NCBI RefSeq assembly: GCF_001665395.1
Contig: NZ_LZSG01000005.1
Location: 1 to 64,000 of the forward strand
Direction of reading: 5' to 3'
Source: Mycobacterium sp. 1164966.3
Lineage (GTDB): Bacteria; Actinomycetota; Actinomycetes; Mycobacteriales; Mycobacteriaceae
Length of the DNA: 64,000 nt
Positions 1-7,907 of the stretch are shown piece after piece (the stretch's first letter is position 1; each line of letters starts with the position of its first letter). The notes below the pieces were generated by a model, which saw only the letters and a list, made by a program, of their open reading frames with translations, was not told the DNA's origin and made no database searches. The position numbers were made by a program, and so were the translations under genes.

Positions 1-1297
1 GCGGCGCGGCCGGGGGCGGCGGAGGCGGCGCGGCCGGCGGCGGCGGAGGCGGCGCCGCCGGGGCGGGGGCCTGCTCCCGCGGCGCCGGCGCACGCGTGGC
101 CGGGGCGCGAGCGGGGGGGGGGGCCGCCGCGGCCGGTATCGGCGCCACGCTGGGCGGGACTTGTTCCGCCGGGGACGGCGGCGGGGGGGCGGCGACTGCT
201 GGCGGAAGCTCAGCGGGAGCGACGCTTGGTGCGGGCGACGGCGCGGGCGGAAGTTCAGCCGGCGCCTGGCTCACCGGGGTGGCCACGGCTCCGCCATGCC
301 TGTGTTGCGGAACGGGAGGCGGCCGGTCGGACGTCAGCGTGAGGGCCAGCACCGCAGCCGCGGCCGCGGCGCTACCAGCGAGGGTGCCACCAACCAGTAC
401 CAACGGCCTGCGCCGTCGCATGCGCAAATCGTCGGCTTCATCAGCCAGGGCACTGTATGCGCGAACATCATCGCCCAAGTCGGCGTGGGCGCTGACGTCG
501 AGGTAGGTCGGACTGAGCGAGCCTGGGTTCACCTCTCCGGTTCCCGGGTCCAGAGCGTAGGCCAATGCGGCCGTGGAGGACGCGAACAGCGGCGCATTCG
601 CCGACGCCAGCGCCGCCCCGCGGGCGAGTGCCATGTCGGGCTCCTCGGGAGCGGTCACGTCAAGCGGGGCCGACGCCTCGAGCGCGAGCTTGAGCGGGAC
701 GATGTCGGTTCCACAGCCGATCAGGAATACACCGTCGGCCCGCGATCCCCGCGCGTCTAGACCCGCGATCATCGTCGCCAGCCGAGCCGCGACGCTGGGT
801 TGAGTGTCGCAATGTCCGTCATCTTGTCCGTCACCGTCCAGGGACTGCCGGTGCAGGTCGACGATCGACCCGTCCGCGACGTCGACCACGGCCAACGTCA
901 CGTTCGTGGGCTCCACGAACAACATCGCGAGATGCTCGTACCCGAGCGAGACGCCGACCGTCTGCGCCAGCGCGGCGGCGGCCAGCAACGGCGAGACCAG
1001 CATCACGCCCCTGATGTCGAGGGCGGCGAGCTTGTCACGCAGCACGGCGACCTCGGCTGGGTCCGTCCAGGTCACCCCGGTCGACGTCAACTGGCAGCCG
1101 CCCTGCACCGCGCCTTCGCGGGTGCCGATGATCGCCTCGATCACCTGGTCGGCCACCGCGCCGGGCGGGGCCGACTGTCCTGCGGCGTCAACCTCGAAAT
1201 TGTCCTCTTCGACGGTCACGCCGTCGGCATTGTCGCCCTCAATCAGTACCAATCGGACCGTCGTAGGTTCCATCGATACGCCAAGTACGATGTCCAC
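1..1297 (-). CDS. Hsp70-like/DUF7159-type proline-rich mycobacterial protein, partial (C-terminus off the left edge)
   Basis: The gene starts at a GTG (1297-1295) with a GGAGGA ribosome site just upstream and runs off the left edge; 432 codons are visible. The first ~290 residues (start MDIVLGVSMEPTTVRLVLIE) resemble the actin/Hsp70-like nucleotide-binding fold of a mycobacterial family that also includes Rv0312 and Rv2264c. An Arg-rich patch (RMRRRR) and one hydrophobic segment follow near residue 315. The rest is Pro/Ala-rich and ends in repeats of the form AAPPPPPP. The layout suggests a membrane-anchored protein with a cytoplasmic ATPase-like domain and an extracytoplasmic proline-rich tail. 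The downstream neighbour (1506-3372) has the same architecture. The molecular role is unknown. The family call is good from the N-terminal pattern; function would be inference. Confidence 0.75.
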   Translation of the reverse strand, partial: MDIVLGVSMEPTTVRLVLIEGDNADGVTVEEDNFEVDAAGQSAPPGAVADQVIEAIIGTREGAVQGGCQLTSTGVTWTDPAEVAVLRDKLAALDIRGVMLVSPLLAAAALAQTVGVSLGYEHLAMLFVEPTNVTLAVVDVADGSIVDLHRQSLDGDGQDDGHCDTQPSVAARLATMIAGLDARGSRADGVFLIGCGTDIVPLKLALEASAPLDVTAPEEPDMALARGAALASANAPLFASSTAALAYALDPGTGEVNPGSLSPTYLDVSAHADLGDDVRAYSALADEADDLRMRRRRPLVLVGGTLAGSAAAAAAVLALTLTSDRPPPVPQHRHGGAVATPVSQAPAELPPAPSPAPSVAPAELPPAVAAPPPPSPAEQVPPSVAPIPAAAAPPPARAPATRAPAPREQAPAPAAPPPPPPAAPPPPPPAAP

Positions 1298-1505
1298 TAC
1301 TCCTCCAAAGACCCCTTTTGCCGCTCTGCCGGCTAGCTGCCGTCGCGACGGGTCAGTGGCTCCGAGAAAACCCCGAACCAGGCTCGGTGATTAGCTCAGC
1401 ACCCGAAACCCCACCGCACTGGATACACCAACGGTACCCGCCTGCGGTCGGGCGAGCTTCGCCTGATCGAGGAAATTTCGCCTGATCGGCGAAACCAAGA
1501 CGTCG

Positions 1506-1884
1506 TCAGTAGCCGGGACCCAGGTACGGGTTCTGCGGGTACTGCTGGACTGGCGCAGGATTTTGCGGGGGCGGCACCTGGCTCTGCGGAACCGGGACCG
1601 GTATGGGCACCGGAACCAGGGGGATACGCAACCATTCGGTCGTCATCGGCACGGTGGTCGTGGTGGTGGTGGTCGTAGGCGGCTCGGTGGTGGTCGTCGT
1701 GGTCGGTTCAGTGGTAGTCGTCGTGGTCGGCGGAGTGGTGGCCATCGTGGTCGGCGGAGTGGTCGACGGCGGGGTGGGACGCACCGTCGTGGTGTGCGGC
1801 GCAGTGGTGGCGACCCGCGGCGGCGCGGTAGGCGTCACCACCGGCGGGGGCGGCGGCGTGGGCGACGGCGGCGGTGGTGGCGTA
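1506..1884 (-). pseudogene. Displaced Pro/Thr-rich C-terminal tail of the Rv0312-like gene
   Basis: This minus-strand frame reads through PPPPPSPTPPPPP, runs of TTTTTT and a terminal segment PVPIPVPVPQSQVPPPQNP..., ending at a TGA at 1506. It is the type of tail that ends Rv0312 in M. tuberculosis. It is out of frame with the N-terminal coding region and is separated from it by the apparent inversion, so it is probably untranslated unless the inversion is an artefact or can revert. The stretch from 1298 to 1505 beyond it holds no recognisable gene. Confidence 0.6.
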
Positions 1885-3372
1885 CACATTGACCGGCGTC
1901 GAAAACCGCCAGGCGCCGACCGTGCCCAACACTGCTCCCCTGCCCGCCCCGCCTGTCAGTTCCCTTGCGCCCCGTCCGGTTCCGCCACCGCCCTCAGCTA
2001 CGCCACCGCCGATCGCGGTCACGGCCACGACCGAGCACAGCCCGATGACCAGTTGCGAGAACCGGAATCGCCGCCGTCGTGCCTTCGGCGGATCGATGAT
2101 GTTCAGGCGCATCGACCACGGGGAAGGACCGTCTTCGTCGTAGGAGTCGACGGGCAGGCGAGGCGGCGCCTCGCCGGGAAACTCGGTCTGAGACCACGCC
2201 AACTCACGGTCGGTCATGGCATCCTCGTCGATCACCATCACGTCGCCGGCCGGCAGCTCGATGACACTCGTACCGGCTGCCGCCGTCGCCAGGCCGATCG
2301 ACGTCCGGGTCCGCGACTCCAGGTGATCGCGGCCCGAGGCGAGCAGCAACGCACCGGTCGCCGCGGCCAGCTCCGGCTGCGACGGAGACAGCACCGGTAT
2401 CCGAGCGTGTCTCGAAAGGCGATGTGTGACAAGCGGAATGCTGGCGCTGCCGCCGACGGCGACCAGCGCTGCCAGCTCCGGCCAGCCCTTCTTGCAACGC
2501 ACCAGCAGATGGTCGAACGCGTAGATGAAGCTGGTCAGCCGATCCTGGATGAGATCCTCGAGCTGGTCCCGAGTTATCTGGATGCTGCAGTTGTACCCGC
2601 GGAAGCTGGTGGTCAGTTCCGTGACCTGGTCTGTAGACAAGCGCTCTTTGGCCGCACGACATTGTTCGGTCAGCTCACCGATCCCCCCGGACGCCTGGGT
2701 GCTGGCCGGGTCCATATCGCCGCTGTGGCCGAGTTCCTCGAAGACATGCAGCAGCAATGCTTGATCGACCTCGTTGCCGGAGAAGTCCCGGCACCGGATC
2801 GTGGGGCTGACGGGCTCGAAGTCCGTACCGAGTTTGATCAGCGTGGCCGAGGTGCCCGCGCCACCGAAATCGAGCAGCCCGACAACGCCATCGTCCGGCA
2901 GTCCCAGTTCGCAGTCCACCGCAGTCAATGCCGCGACAGCGTCCGACACCAAACGCGGTGCCATCCCGCTCCGCACGAAGCCGACATGGGTGCGCAGCCC
3001 GTCCCGCAGGGCCTGTACCGTTGCCGGTTTCCAGTACGCGGGCGCGGCAATGGAGATCTCTGAGGAACTCGCATCCGCGCCGGCGGCGTTGACCATAGCG
3101 TCCAGGGCTTCGACCATCAGCAGGTCCGGGTCGTGAGCGGACCCGTCGCTGGACACCAGTGCGACCGAGCCGCCGATGCGCTCGACAAACCCGCTGACCA
3201 GCACACCGGGTGCGGAAAGGTTCGGGTTCTCCGCGTCGTTCTGGGACACACCAACTTTCGGTGCGCAGTGCGGATAGAGCGTGAGCACAGCCCGACGTGT
3301 GACCGGCGGACTTGCGCTACGTGCTGCGACGAGGTTGGTGGTTCCGATCGACAACCCAAGAGGGTCGTACAT
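1708..3372 (-). CDS. Rv0312-like Hsp70-fold protein with a disrupted proline/threonine-rich tail
   Basis: The ATG at 3372-3370 opens a 554-codon frame. The first ~450 residues (MYDPLGLSIGTTNLVAARSA...) closely match what I recall of M. tuberculosis Rv0312: an Hsp70-like nucleotide-binding domain (LLDFGGAGTSATL; VAVGGSASIPLV) followed by one membrane segment (FSQLVIGLCSVVAVTAIGG). Rv0312 then continues into a long Pro/Thr-rich tail. Here the frame instead enters a Gly/Arg-rich stretch and a His-rich stretch and stops at 1708. The expected continuation (YTLTGVENRQAP..., then PP and TTT repeats) is found partly on the opposite strand (about 1885-1998) and partly in another minus frame (1506-1884). 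The tail therefore looks rearranged. The role of the family is unknown. The N-terminal part is secure; the real protein end is not. Confidence 0.8.
   Translation of the reverse strand: MYDPLGLSIGTTNLVAARSASPPVTRRAVLTLYPHCAPKVGVSQNDAENPNLSAPGVLVSGFVERIGGSVALVSSDGSAHDPDLLMVEALDAMVNAAGADASSSEISIAAPAYWKPATVQALRDGLRTHVGFVRSGMAPRLVSDAVAALTAVDCELGLPDDGVVGLLDFGGAGTSATLIKLGTDFEPVSPTIRCRDFSGNEVDQALLLHVFEELGHSGDMDPASTQASGGIGELTEQCRAAKERLSTDQVTELTTSFRGYNCSIQITRDQLEDLIQDRLTSFIYAFDHLLVRCKKGWPELAALVAVGGSASIPLVTHRLSRHARIPVLSPSQPELAAATGALLLASGRDHLESRTRTSIGLATAAAGTSVIELPAGDVMVIDEDAMTDRELAWSQTEFPGEAPPRLPVDSYDEDGPSPWSMRLNIIDPPKARRRRFRFSQLVIGLCSVVAVTAIGGGVAEGGGGTGRGARELTGGAGRGAVLGTVGAWRFSTPVNVYATTAAVAHAAAPAGGDAYRAAAGRHHCAAHHDGASHPAVDHSADHDGHHSADHDDYH
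1876..2007. other. Apparent small inversion between 9-bp inverted repeats inside the Rv0312-like gene
   Basis: GGTGGCGTA at 1876-1884 and TACGCCACC at 1999-2007 are perfect inverted repeats around a 114-bp core. Read on the plus strand, the core encodes YTLTGVENRQAP..PLPAPPVSSLAP..PVPPPPSATPP, which matches the segment expected right after the membrane helix of the minus-strand gene. Flipping the core joins it in frame to the Thr/Pro tail at 1884-1506. At the upstream junction the flip is still off by one reading frame, so a small indel in the repeat must be assumed too. It may be a real inversion or an assembly or cloning artefact. Confidence 0.6.
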
Positions 3373-3526
3373 AAAGCGAAAACTTTCGTCGATAGGGGTC
3401 TTTGGCCAGCGTCAACCTTATCCGCGGACAGGTCCGATGCGGTTGGGTCGCAAGCCCATTGGTACATGGTCGATGCCGTGTCGTCACCGAAGCGGTACCG
3501 CCAACCCCTTGACAGCGGGCGTCAGG

Positions 3527-4771
3527 TCATACCACGGTAAGTGGCAGCGAACGCCTCGGCTCGAACTGGAACGTCGAGCCGCGACTGACCTTGGCCACCA
3601 TGACCTCTGGCAATTCGGTTGCAGCGGTTTCAGATTCGTCGAACTCAGCAACCCAGTCCGTGCTGGTCCCGCTGACCTGAACCTGGATATGCGGGTTGAC
3701 GGCAGTGGCGATCGCCTGCAACGGTTTCACGGATTCCGGTGAACACAGTGAAATCCAAGCGCCGTCGTCGTGAGCCGGCGAGCGTTGTACCACAAGGCGG
3801 TTCGCATTCACGTCTGCTACCACGTAACCGGCCGGGTTCAGCAGCGGGTGTAACTCCAAAACCCGTAGCACACCGTCTGTTCCGGCGGGCAGCTCGAGAG
3901 CTCGGTGAATGCGCTCGGCTGCGACGCCGGCCAACCCGATCAGCTGCTGGGTGTCTATCGAGGTCGCCATTTCGTCGTCGCGGGCCCGCTTTCGCACTGC
4001 GATCGCGTACGAGAGGTTGAGCATGTGCATCTGCAGGCAGACCTCGTCGGCCACCCGTACCAACGCCGAGTGCGAGTAGGCGCCGAAGTCGAAATCGGAC
4101 ATCAACGGTCCCGAGTAATCTGCCTGCCCCTCGTCAGACCGATCGACGGGGTCGAGTTCCCATGTCGCGGCGCGGGTTTTGCGAATGACGTCCACCGCCG
4201 GAATGGTCTCGGCGACCGGGTAGGACTCGTCGATGATGACGGTCCACGCGCAGTGCGGGTGCCGATCTGCCGGCGTCCGAGGCGGCCGGTGGATGGGCCG
4301 CATCTGCGCGTGCGGGTTGACGGCCGCGGCCGTGGCGTCGAACGTCGGGTCCTCGATGGTATGGCACATGCCGCGGACGTACTTGTCGCCCATCGGTTCC
4401 ACGTCAAGCAGTGCCCCACAATGGTCGAGATGGAATTCTCCGTGCCAGCGGTCATGGATCGTGTAACGGAAATCCATGAATTGTGGCGGAGCCCCGATGT
4501 CGAGCTGTATGCCCTTGAAGATGGTGGGCACGTCGTCGCCTTCGAAGTTCAGTGCTCGCTGCATGCGCTTGGTGTAGACCGGGCTGGCGCCCGCCCATTC
4601 CTCGATGGCGATCTGCAGCATTTCCTCGTGGCCGAACTCCTTGATGCACCACGCCATGCCGGAGCGGTCGATCAGCTGCCCGATCAACAACAGCTCGGGT
4701 ACCAGGACGGCCAGCTCCGCACGGGACAACCGCGCGTATCGAGATGCGCTCACTCGCCCAAAAATAGTCAA
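3527..4771 (-). CDS. Conserved mycobacterial protein, Rv0311-like
   Basis: 414 codons from a TTG at 4771; a GTG at 4753 (VSASRYARLSRAELAVL) is an equally credible start. The sequence and gene position match Rv0311, which has no assigned function. It looks soluble, with no signal peptide or long hydrophobic segment. It contains several Trp/His-rich patches (FRYTIHDRWHGEFHLDHCG around residue 100) and a Cys-His pair near HLDHCG that could bind metal; that last point is a guess. The gene is divergent from the TetR gene at 4793 with only 21 bp between them, which suggests the regulator controls it. About 150 bp without a gene separates its end from the Rv0312-like start. Confidence 0.8.
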   Translation of the reverse strand: MTIFGRVSASRYARLSRAELAVLVPELLLIGQLIDRSGMAWCIKEFGHEEMLQIAIEEWAGASPVYTKRMQRALNFEGDDVPTIFKGIQLDIGAPPQFMDFRYTIHDRWHGEFHLDHCGALLDVEPMGDKYVRGMCHTIEDPTFDATAAAVNPHAQMRPIHRPPRTPADRHPHCAWTVIIDESYPVAETIPAVDVIRKTRAATWELDPVDRSDEGQADYSGPLMSDFDFGAYSHSALVRVADEVCLQMHMLNLSYAIAVRKRARDDEMATSIDTQQLIGLAGVAAERIHRALELPAGTDGVLRVLELHPLLNPAGYVVADVNANRLVVQRSPAHDDGAWISLCSPESVKPLQAIATAVNPHIQVQVSGTSTDWVAEFDESETAATELPEVMVAKVSRGSTFQFEPRRSLPLTVV

Positions 4772-4772
4772 A

Positions 4773-4785
4773 TTTATGTTATAAA
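4773..4785. promoter_or_regulatory. AT-rich palindrome between divergent genes, candidate TetR operator
   Basis: TTTAT-GTT-ATAAA lies in the 21-bp gap between the TTG of the Rv0311-like gene and the ATG of the TetR gene. It is flanked by two direct copies of AGTCAA (4766-4771 and 4785-4790). The patch is strikingly AT-rich for this genome. TetR proteins often bind such palindromes in their own divergent promoter; the assignment is inferred from position only. Confidence 0.4.
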
Positions 4786-4792
4786 GTCAACA

Positions 4793-5413
4793 ATGTCCAT
4801 TACCGCAGGCCAGGCCCGCTCGATCAGCCCGACGCGGCGTACCAGCGCGCCGCGCAAGCGCGGCGACGACACCCGGTCGAAGATCATCGATGAGACGGTC
4901 CGCTGCATCGTCGAGGAGGGATTCGCGGCAGCCACCGCCAAGCATGTAGCCGAGCGCGCCGGCGTGACGTGGGGCGTCATTCAGTACCACTTCGGCGACC
5001 GCAACGGCATGCTGATGGCGGTCGTCGACGAAGGGGTTTCCAGGCTGGTCGAGAGCCTGTCATCGGCCGATGTCAGCGAACTACCGCTGCGCGAGCGCAT
5101 CGAGGTCGTCGTGGACACCGCCTGGGCTTGCTACAGCAGTCCCACTTCACTGGCGGCCTTCGAAATCCTGCGGGCCATCCGCGGCGGGCCGGACCAATCC
5201 TCGCGCCGCCACCTGCTCGAGATGAACGAGGCGATCGGCCAGCTCGGCCGCCTGATAGCCGATGATCCGGCGAATTCCGGTGTGGCCGACGTCATCTGGG
5301 CCGCACTGCGCGGAATGGTGCTGGCGCAGATGATCATCGGCACCCCGATCGACTGGTCTCAGGAGCGACGAACGCTGATCGACATGGTCACCCATTACCT
5401 GGAGAGCAGTTGA
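4793..5413 (+). CDS. TetR-family transcriptional regulator
   Basis: 206 residues from the ATG at 4793. The N-terminal helix-turn-helix is clear: TRSKIIDETVRCIVEEGFAA followed by TAKHVAERAGVTWGVIQYHFGDR (about residues 27-70), the standard TetR DNA-binding region. The C-terminal half is helical and would bind an unknown ligand. The longer reading frame upstream (3905-4792) is only the antisense of the neighbouring gene, so this ATG is the sensible start. The gene is divergent from the Rv0311-like gene and followed after 27 bp by the SnoaL-like gene on the same strand, so it may control both. The ligand is unknown. Confidence 0.85.
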   Translation: MSITAGQARSISPTRRTSAPRKRGDDTRSKIIDETVRCIVEEGFAAATAKHVAERAGVTWGVIQYHFGDRNGMLMAVVDEGVSRLVESLSSADVSELPLRERIEVVVDTAWACYSSPTSLAAFEILRAIRGGPDQSSRRHLLEMNEAIGQLGRLIADDPANSGVADVIWAALRGMVLAQMIIGTPIDWSQERRTLIDMVTHYLESS

Positions 5414-5440
5414 CCTGTCGCCGTATGCTGCAATGACCTG

Positions 5441-5917
5441 ATGAGCCTTAACGATGCAGCGACCGATGTAGAAGCGATCAAGCGGGTCAAGTACCGGTAT
5501 CTGCGTGCGCTAGACACCAAGCACTGGGACGACTTCGCCGACACGCTGACCGACGACGTGCGCGGCGACTACGGATCGTCGGTCGGTAAGGAGTTGCACT
5601 TCACCAACCGCGCCGATCTGGTGGAATACATGCGTTCCGCCTGCGGCCCCAACGTCGTCACCGAGCATCGGGTGACCCATCCCGAAATCGACGTGACCGG
5701 GGATACCGCGTCGGGCAGTTGGTACCTGCAGGACCGGGTGATCGTGGCCGAGTTCAATTTCATGCTGATCGGTGCGGCCTTCTACCGTGACCAGTACCGC
5801 CGCAGCGACGGCGAATGGCGAATCAGCGCCACCGGGTACGACCGGACTTACGAGGCGACGATGTCGTTGGACGGCTTGAACTTCAAAGTCAAACCCGGCC
5901 GCGCGATGGCCGACTAA
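5441..5917 (+). CDS. SnoaL-like/NTF2-fold protein (Rv0310c-like)
   Basis: 158 residues with the SnoaL_4-type pattern: an N-terminal helix (VEAIKRVKYRYLRALDTKHW), then DDFADTLTDDVRGDYG and a curved beta-sheet region ending in W-RISATGYDRTYE. Proteins of this cone-shaped fold bind or isomerise small hydrophobic molecules, but many have no known substrate. Size and position match Rv0310c. It follows the TetR gene in the same direction and ends at a large hairpin shared with the convergent gene at 5993. The fold call is good; the activity is unknown. Confidence 0.8.
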   Translation: MSLNDAATDVEAIKRVKYRYLRALDTKHWDDFADTLTDDVRGDYGSSVGKELHFTNRADLVEYMRSACGPNVVTEHRVTHPEIDVTGDTASGSWYLQDRVIVAEFNFMLIGAAFYRDQYRRSDGEWRISATGYDRTYEATMSLDGLNFKVKPGRAMAD

Positions 5918-5922
5918 CCACC

Positions 5923-5982
5923 GCGAGCAGACGCAAAATCGCCCAATTTGGTTGGGAATTAGGGGATTTTGCGTCTGCTCGC
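5923..5982. terminator. Bidirectional hairpin with GCGAGCAGACGCAA arms
   Basis: GCGAGCAGACGCAAAATC (5923-5940) and its exact reverse complement (5965-5982) form an 18-bp perfect stem. The 24-base loop itself contains CCCAA/TTGGG. It sits between two converging genes (stops at 5917 and 5993), so it probably ends transcription from both sides. The same arm sequence recurs at 42360-42420. Confidence 0.75.
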
Positions 5983-5992
5983 CGGTGAAACG

Positions 5993-6649
5993 CTACTTGG
6001 CGATCGCGATCACCGCACCGGGCCGCAGCCACCGGATGATCTGCACCAGCGTGGCGTCGTCGATCGCCACACAGCCTTCGGTGGGGCCGCCGTCGGTGGT
6101 GTGGAAGAAGAACGCGGCGCCGCCGCCGGGCACCTTGTTCTTATTGACACCCATCACCACCGCGTGCTTGTACTGCGGAATCTGCAGATTCTCACTCTCA
6201 GCGGTGTTGAACGGGCACTTGGATTTCTCGCACACCTGCATGGTGTTGAAGGTGGGGCTGTGGTCATCTCCGCTCCACCAATGGTTGGGTCCGACTTGCG
6301 TATACGGCAGTCCCCCACCGGGATTCGGCGCGGTGCCGAACGCCGAGTCCAGGCTGTAAACCCCCATCGGGGTGGCCGGGTACCCGCTCTTGGCCTGCGG
6401 AGCCAAGCCGGCAGAACCAATGTGGGTGGGAATTCCCGTCTTGACCGGTTGCCAGCCGGCAGCCGTGCGCTGATAGACGTCCATCTTCGCGTTCGAACCG
6501 CCAGTCCCCACAACCGAAATCACTTGTGTGGCATTGCCAACCGAATTTGCGAACCAGGGGCTGCCGACCGCGCAACTCACCGGGGCAAGCAACAGCCATG
6601 CGCCGAGCAGGGACGCCGCAGCGCACAGCAGAGCTCCCAGTCGGCGCAT
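5993..6649 (-). CDS. Secreted YkuD-type L,D-transpeptidase-like protein (Rv0309-like)
   Basis: 218 residues from the ATG at 6649, the same length as I recall for Rv0309; upstream in-frame codons overlap the PAP2 gene. A signal peptide is visible (MRRLGALLCAAASLLGAWLL, cleavage probably near residue 30). The C-terminal half carries the YkuD hallmark FFFHTTDGGPTEGCVAI, with the catalytic-type His and Cys, preceded by HAVVMGVNKN. This family makes or edits 3-3 cross-links in peptidoglycan, but activity of this branch has not been assumed here. It starts 4 bp after the PAP2 phosphatase gene ends, so the two are cotranscribed; both would act at the cell envelope. Confidence 0.85.
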   Translation of the reverse strand: MRRLGALLCAAASLLGAWLLLAPVSCAVGSPWFANSVGNATQVISVVGTGGSNAKMDVYQRTAAGWQPVKTGIPTHIGSAGLAPQAKSGYPATPMGVYSLDSAFGTAPNPGGGLPYTQVGPNHWWSGDDHSPTFNTMQVCEKSKCPFNTAESENLQIPQYKHAVVMGVNKNKVPGGGAAFFFHTTDGGPTEGCVAIDDATLVQIIRWLRPGAVIAIAK

Positions 6650-6653
6650 CCGT

Positions 6654-7385
6654 TCATCGTCGGATGGGTTCCACCGCTGGGTCAAGTAAATGTTCAGACC
6701 CGGTTCGGTCACCCTGTCGTGACCTAACGGTCCACCCAATCACCCACAGGCACAACAGGAAATACAGATAGCCCAGCGCCCAGCCGGCCAGCACGTCGGA
6801 CGGATGGTGCACGTTCAGCGCCACTCGGGCACTGCCGACCGCCAGCACCCAGACCGCCCCGACCGCGACCGCCGTCCACCGCCACCACCCACTGAGCACT
6901 GGCAGGACAACGGTGAGCAGCGCCAGCACCGCGGCCGTCGCCTCCAGCGCGTGCCCCGACGGGAACGACGTCTGCGGCACGGCTACCAACGCGGTGACCG
7001 GCCGCGGACGGCCGGCCAGATCCTTGGCCGTCGACGTCACGAAGGTGGTCAGCGGCAAACAGGTCAGCAGCAACAGCGCGGCCCGCACATTGCGCTTGAC
7101 CGCCGAGACCACCGCGCCGACCATGCCGACAATCCGCAACGGGATTGGGCCCAGGATGAACGACACGGCGTCCCAGAACCGCACCCAGCCCGGATGCTTG
7201 ACCCCGATGGCGTGCGCAGCATTCAGCAACGACCAATCGACGGTGTGCAGCCAGCTCCAGTTCTGGCGATAGCCCAACCACATGCCGGTGTAGACCACGA
7301 CGGCGAGAACAGCGCAAGAAACGGCAAGGATTCGGGGGCGGGTCACCCCACTATCGATACCAGCACGGATGCCAGGGTCCGTCAT
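6654..7385 (-). CDS. PAP2-superfamily membrane phosphatase (Rv0308-like)
   Basis: 243 residues with about six hydrophobic segments and the three phosphatase motifs in order: KDLAGRPRP (K-x6-RP type), PSGH, and SARVALNVHHPSD (SR-x5-H-x3-D type). Such enzymes remove phosphate from lipid phosphates such as undecaprenyl pyrophosphate or phosphatidic acid at the membrane. The substrate cannot be told from the sequence. The gene precedes the L,D-transpeptidase-like gene by 4 bp and is divergent from the gene at 7394, with only 8 bp between start codons, so the two promoters must overlap the opposite coding regions. Confidence 0.9.
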   Translation of the reverse strand: MTDPGIRAGIDSGVTRPRILAVSCAVLAVVVYTGMWLGYRQNWSWLHTVDWSLLNAAHAIGVKHPGWVRFWDAVSFILGPIPLRIVGMVGAVVSAVKRNVRAALLLLTCLPLTTFVTSTAKDLAGRPRPVTALVAVPQTSFPSGHALEATAAVLALLTVVLPVLSGWWRWTAVAVGAVWVLAVGSARVALNVHHPSDVLAGWALGYLYFLLCLWVIGWTVRSRQGDRTGSEHLLDPAVEPIRR

Positions 7386-7393
7386 ACTGTCGT

Positions 7394-7879
7394 ATGGCGG
7401 TTTATGTTCGCAAGCTGTTCGGCATCGGCAAGCTACCCGCCGATCTGCGTGCCGAGATCGAGGCCGAAGACCCTTTCTATCTTGCCGAGTACGTCGCGGT
7501 CACCAGGCGGTTCAGCGGCGCCATTCCCGGTCTGCGGGCCTCACACACGGTCGGCAGCTTCGTGGGTTCGCTGGCCTTCACCCCCGAGCGGGTGCTCGCC
7601 ACGCTGTCGGTGGTGCCCCGGTTGGCCGGCCGCATGATCGACGTGCGCTGGGACCAGGCGCAGCGCGGTGGCGCCGCCACCGCCGACATCTCGCCGACCG
7701 GGCTGCAGCTCGATCTGGACGTCGCCCACGTCGACCCGAAATTCAGCGGTCAGCTCTCGCTGCACTACAAGGACGCCATCCCGGATGACGTGCTCGCCCG
7801 CCTGCCGAGTCGATCGCTGGTCTTCGACGTGCCACCCGAATACGTGTTCCGCGCGGTCGGCGTCACGTTCAGTCCGTGA
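7394..7879 (+). CDS. Conserved hypothetical protein (Rv0307c-like)
   Basis: 161 residues, close to the 160 I recall for Rv0307c. No catalytic motif is visible. The sequence is a mix of beta and short helical stretches (VGSFVGSLAFTPERVLATLSVV; LQLDLDVAHVDPKFSGQLSLHY) without signal peptide or membrane segments. It starts 8 bp from the divergent PAP2 gene and is followed after 28 bp by the BluB gene, so it may be cotranscribed with it. Function unknown. Confidence 0.75.
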   Translation: MAVYVRKLFGIGKLPADLRAEIEAEDPFYLAEYVAVTRRFSGAIPGLRASHTVGSFVGSLAFTPERVLATLSVVPRLAGRMIDVRWDQAQRGGAATADISPTGLQLDLDVAHVDPKFSGQLSLHYKDAIPDDVLARLPSRSLVFDVPPEYVFRAVGVTFSP

Positions 7880-7907
7880 TCGTGATCCGCGGCCCGGGCT
7901 TTCTACG

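Noticed and set aside
3905..4792. Long plus-strand open frame upstream of the TetR gene
   Set aside because: It is antisense to the well-conserved Rv0311-like gene; only the part from the ATG at 4793 reads as a TetR protein.
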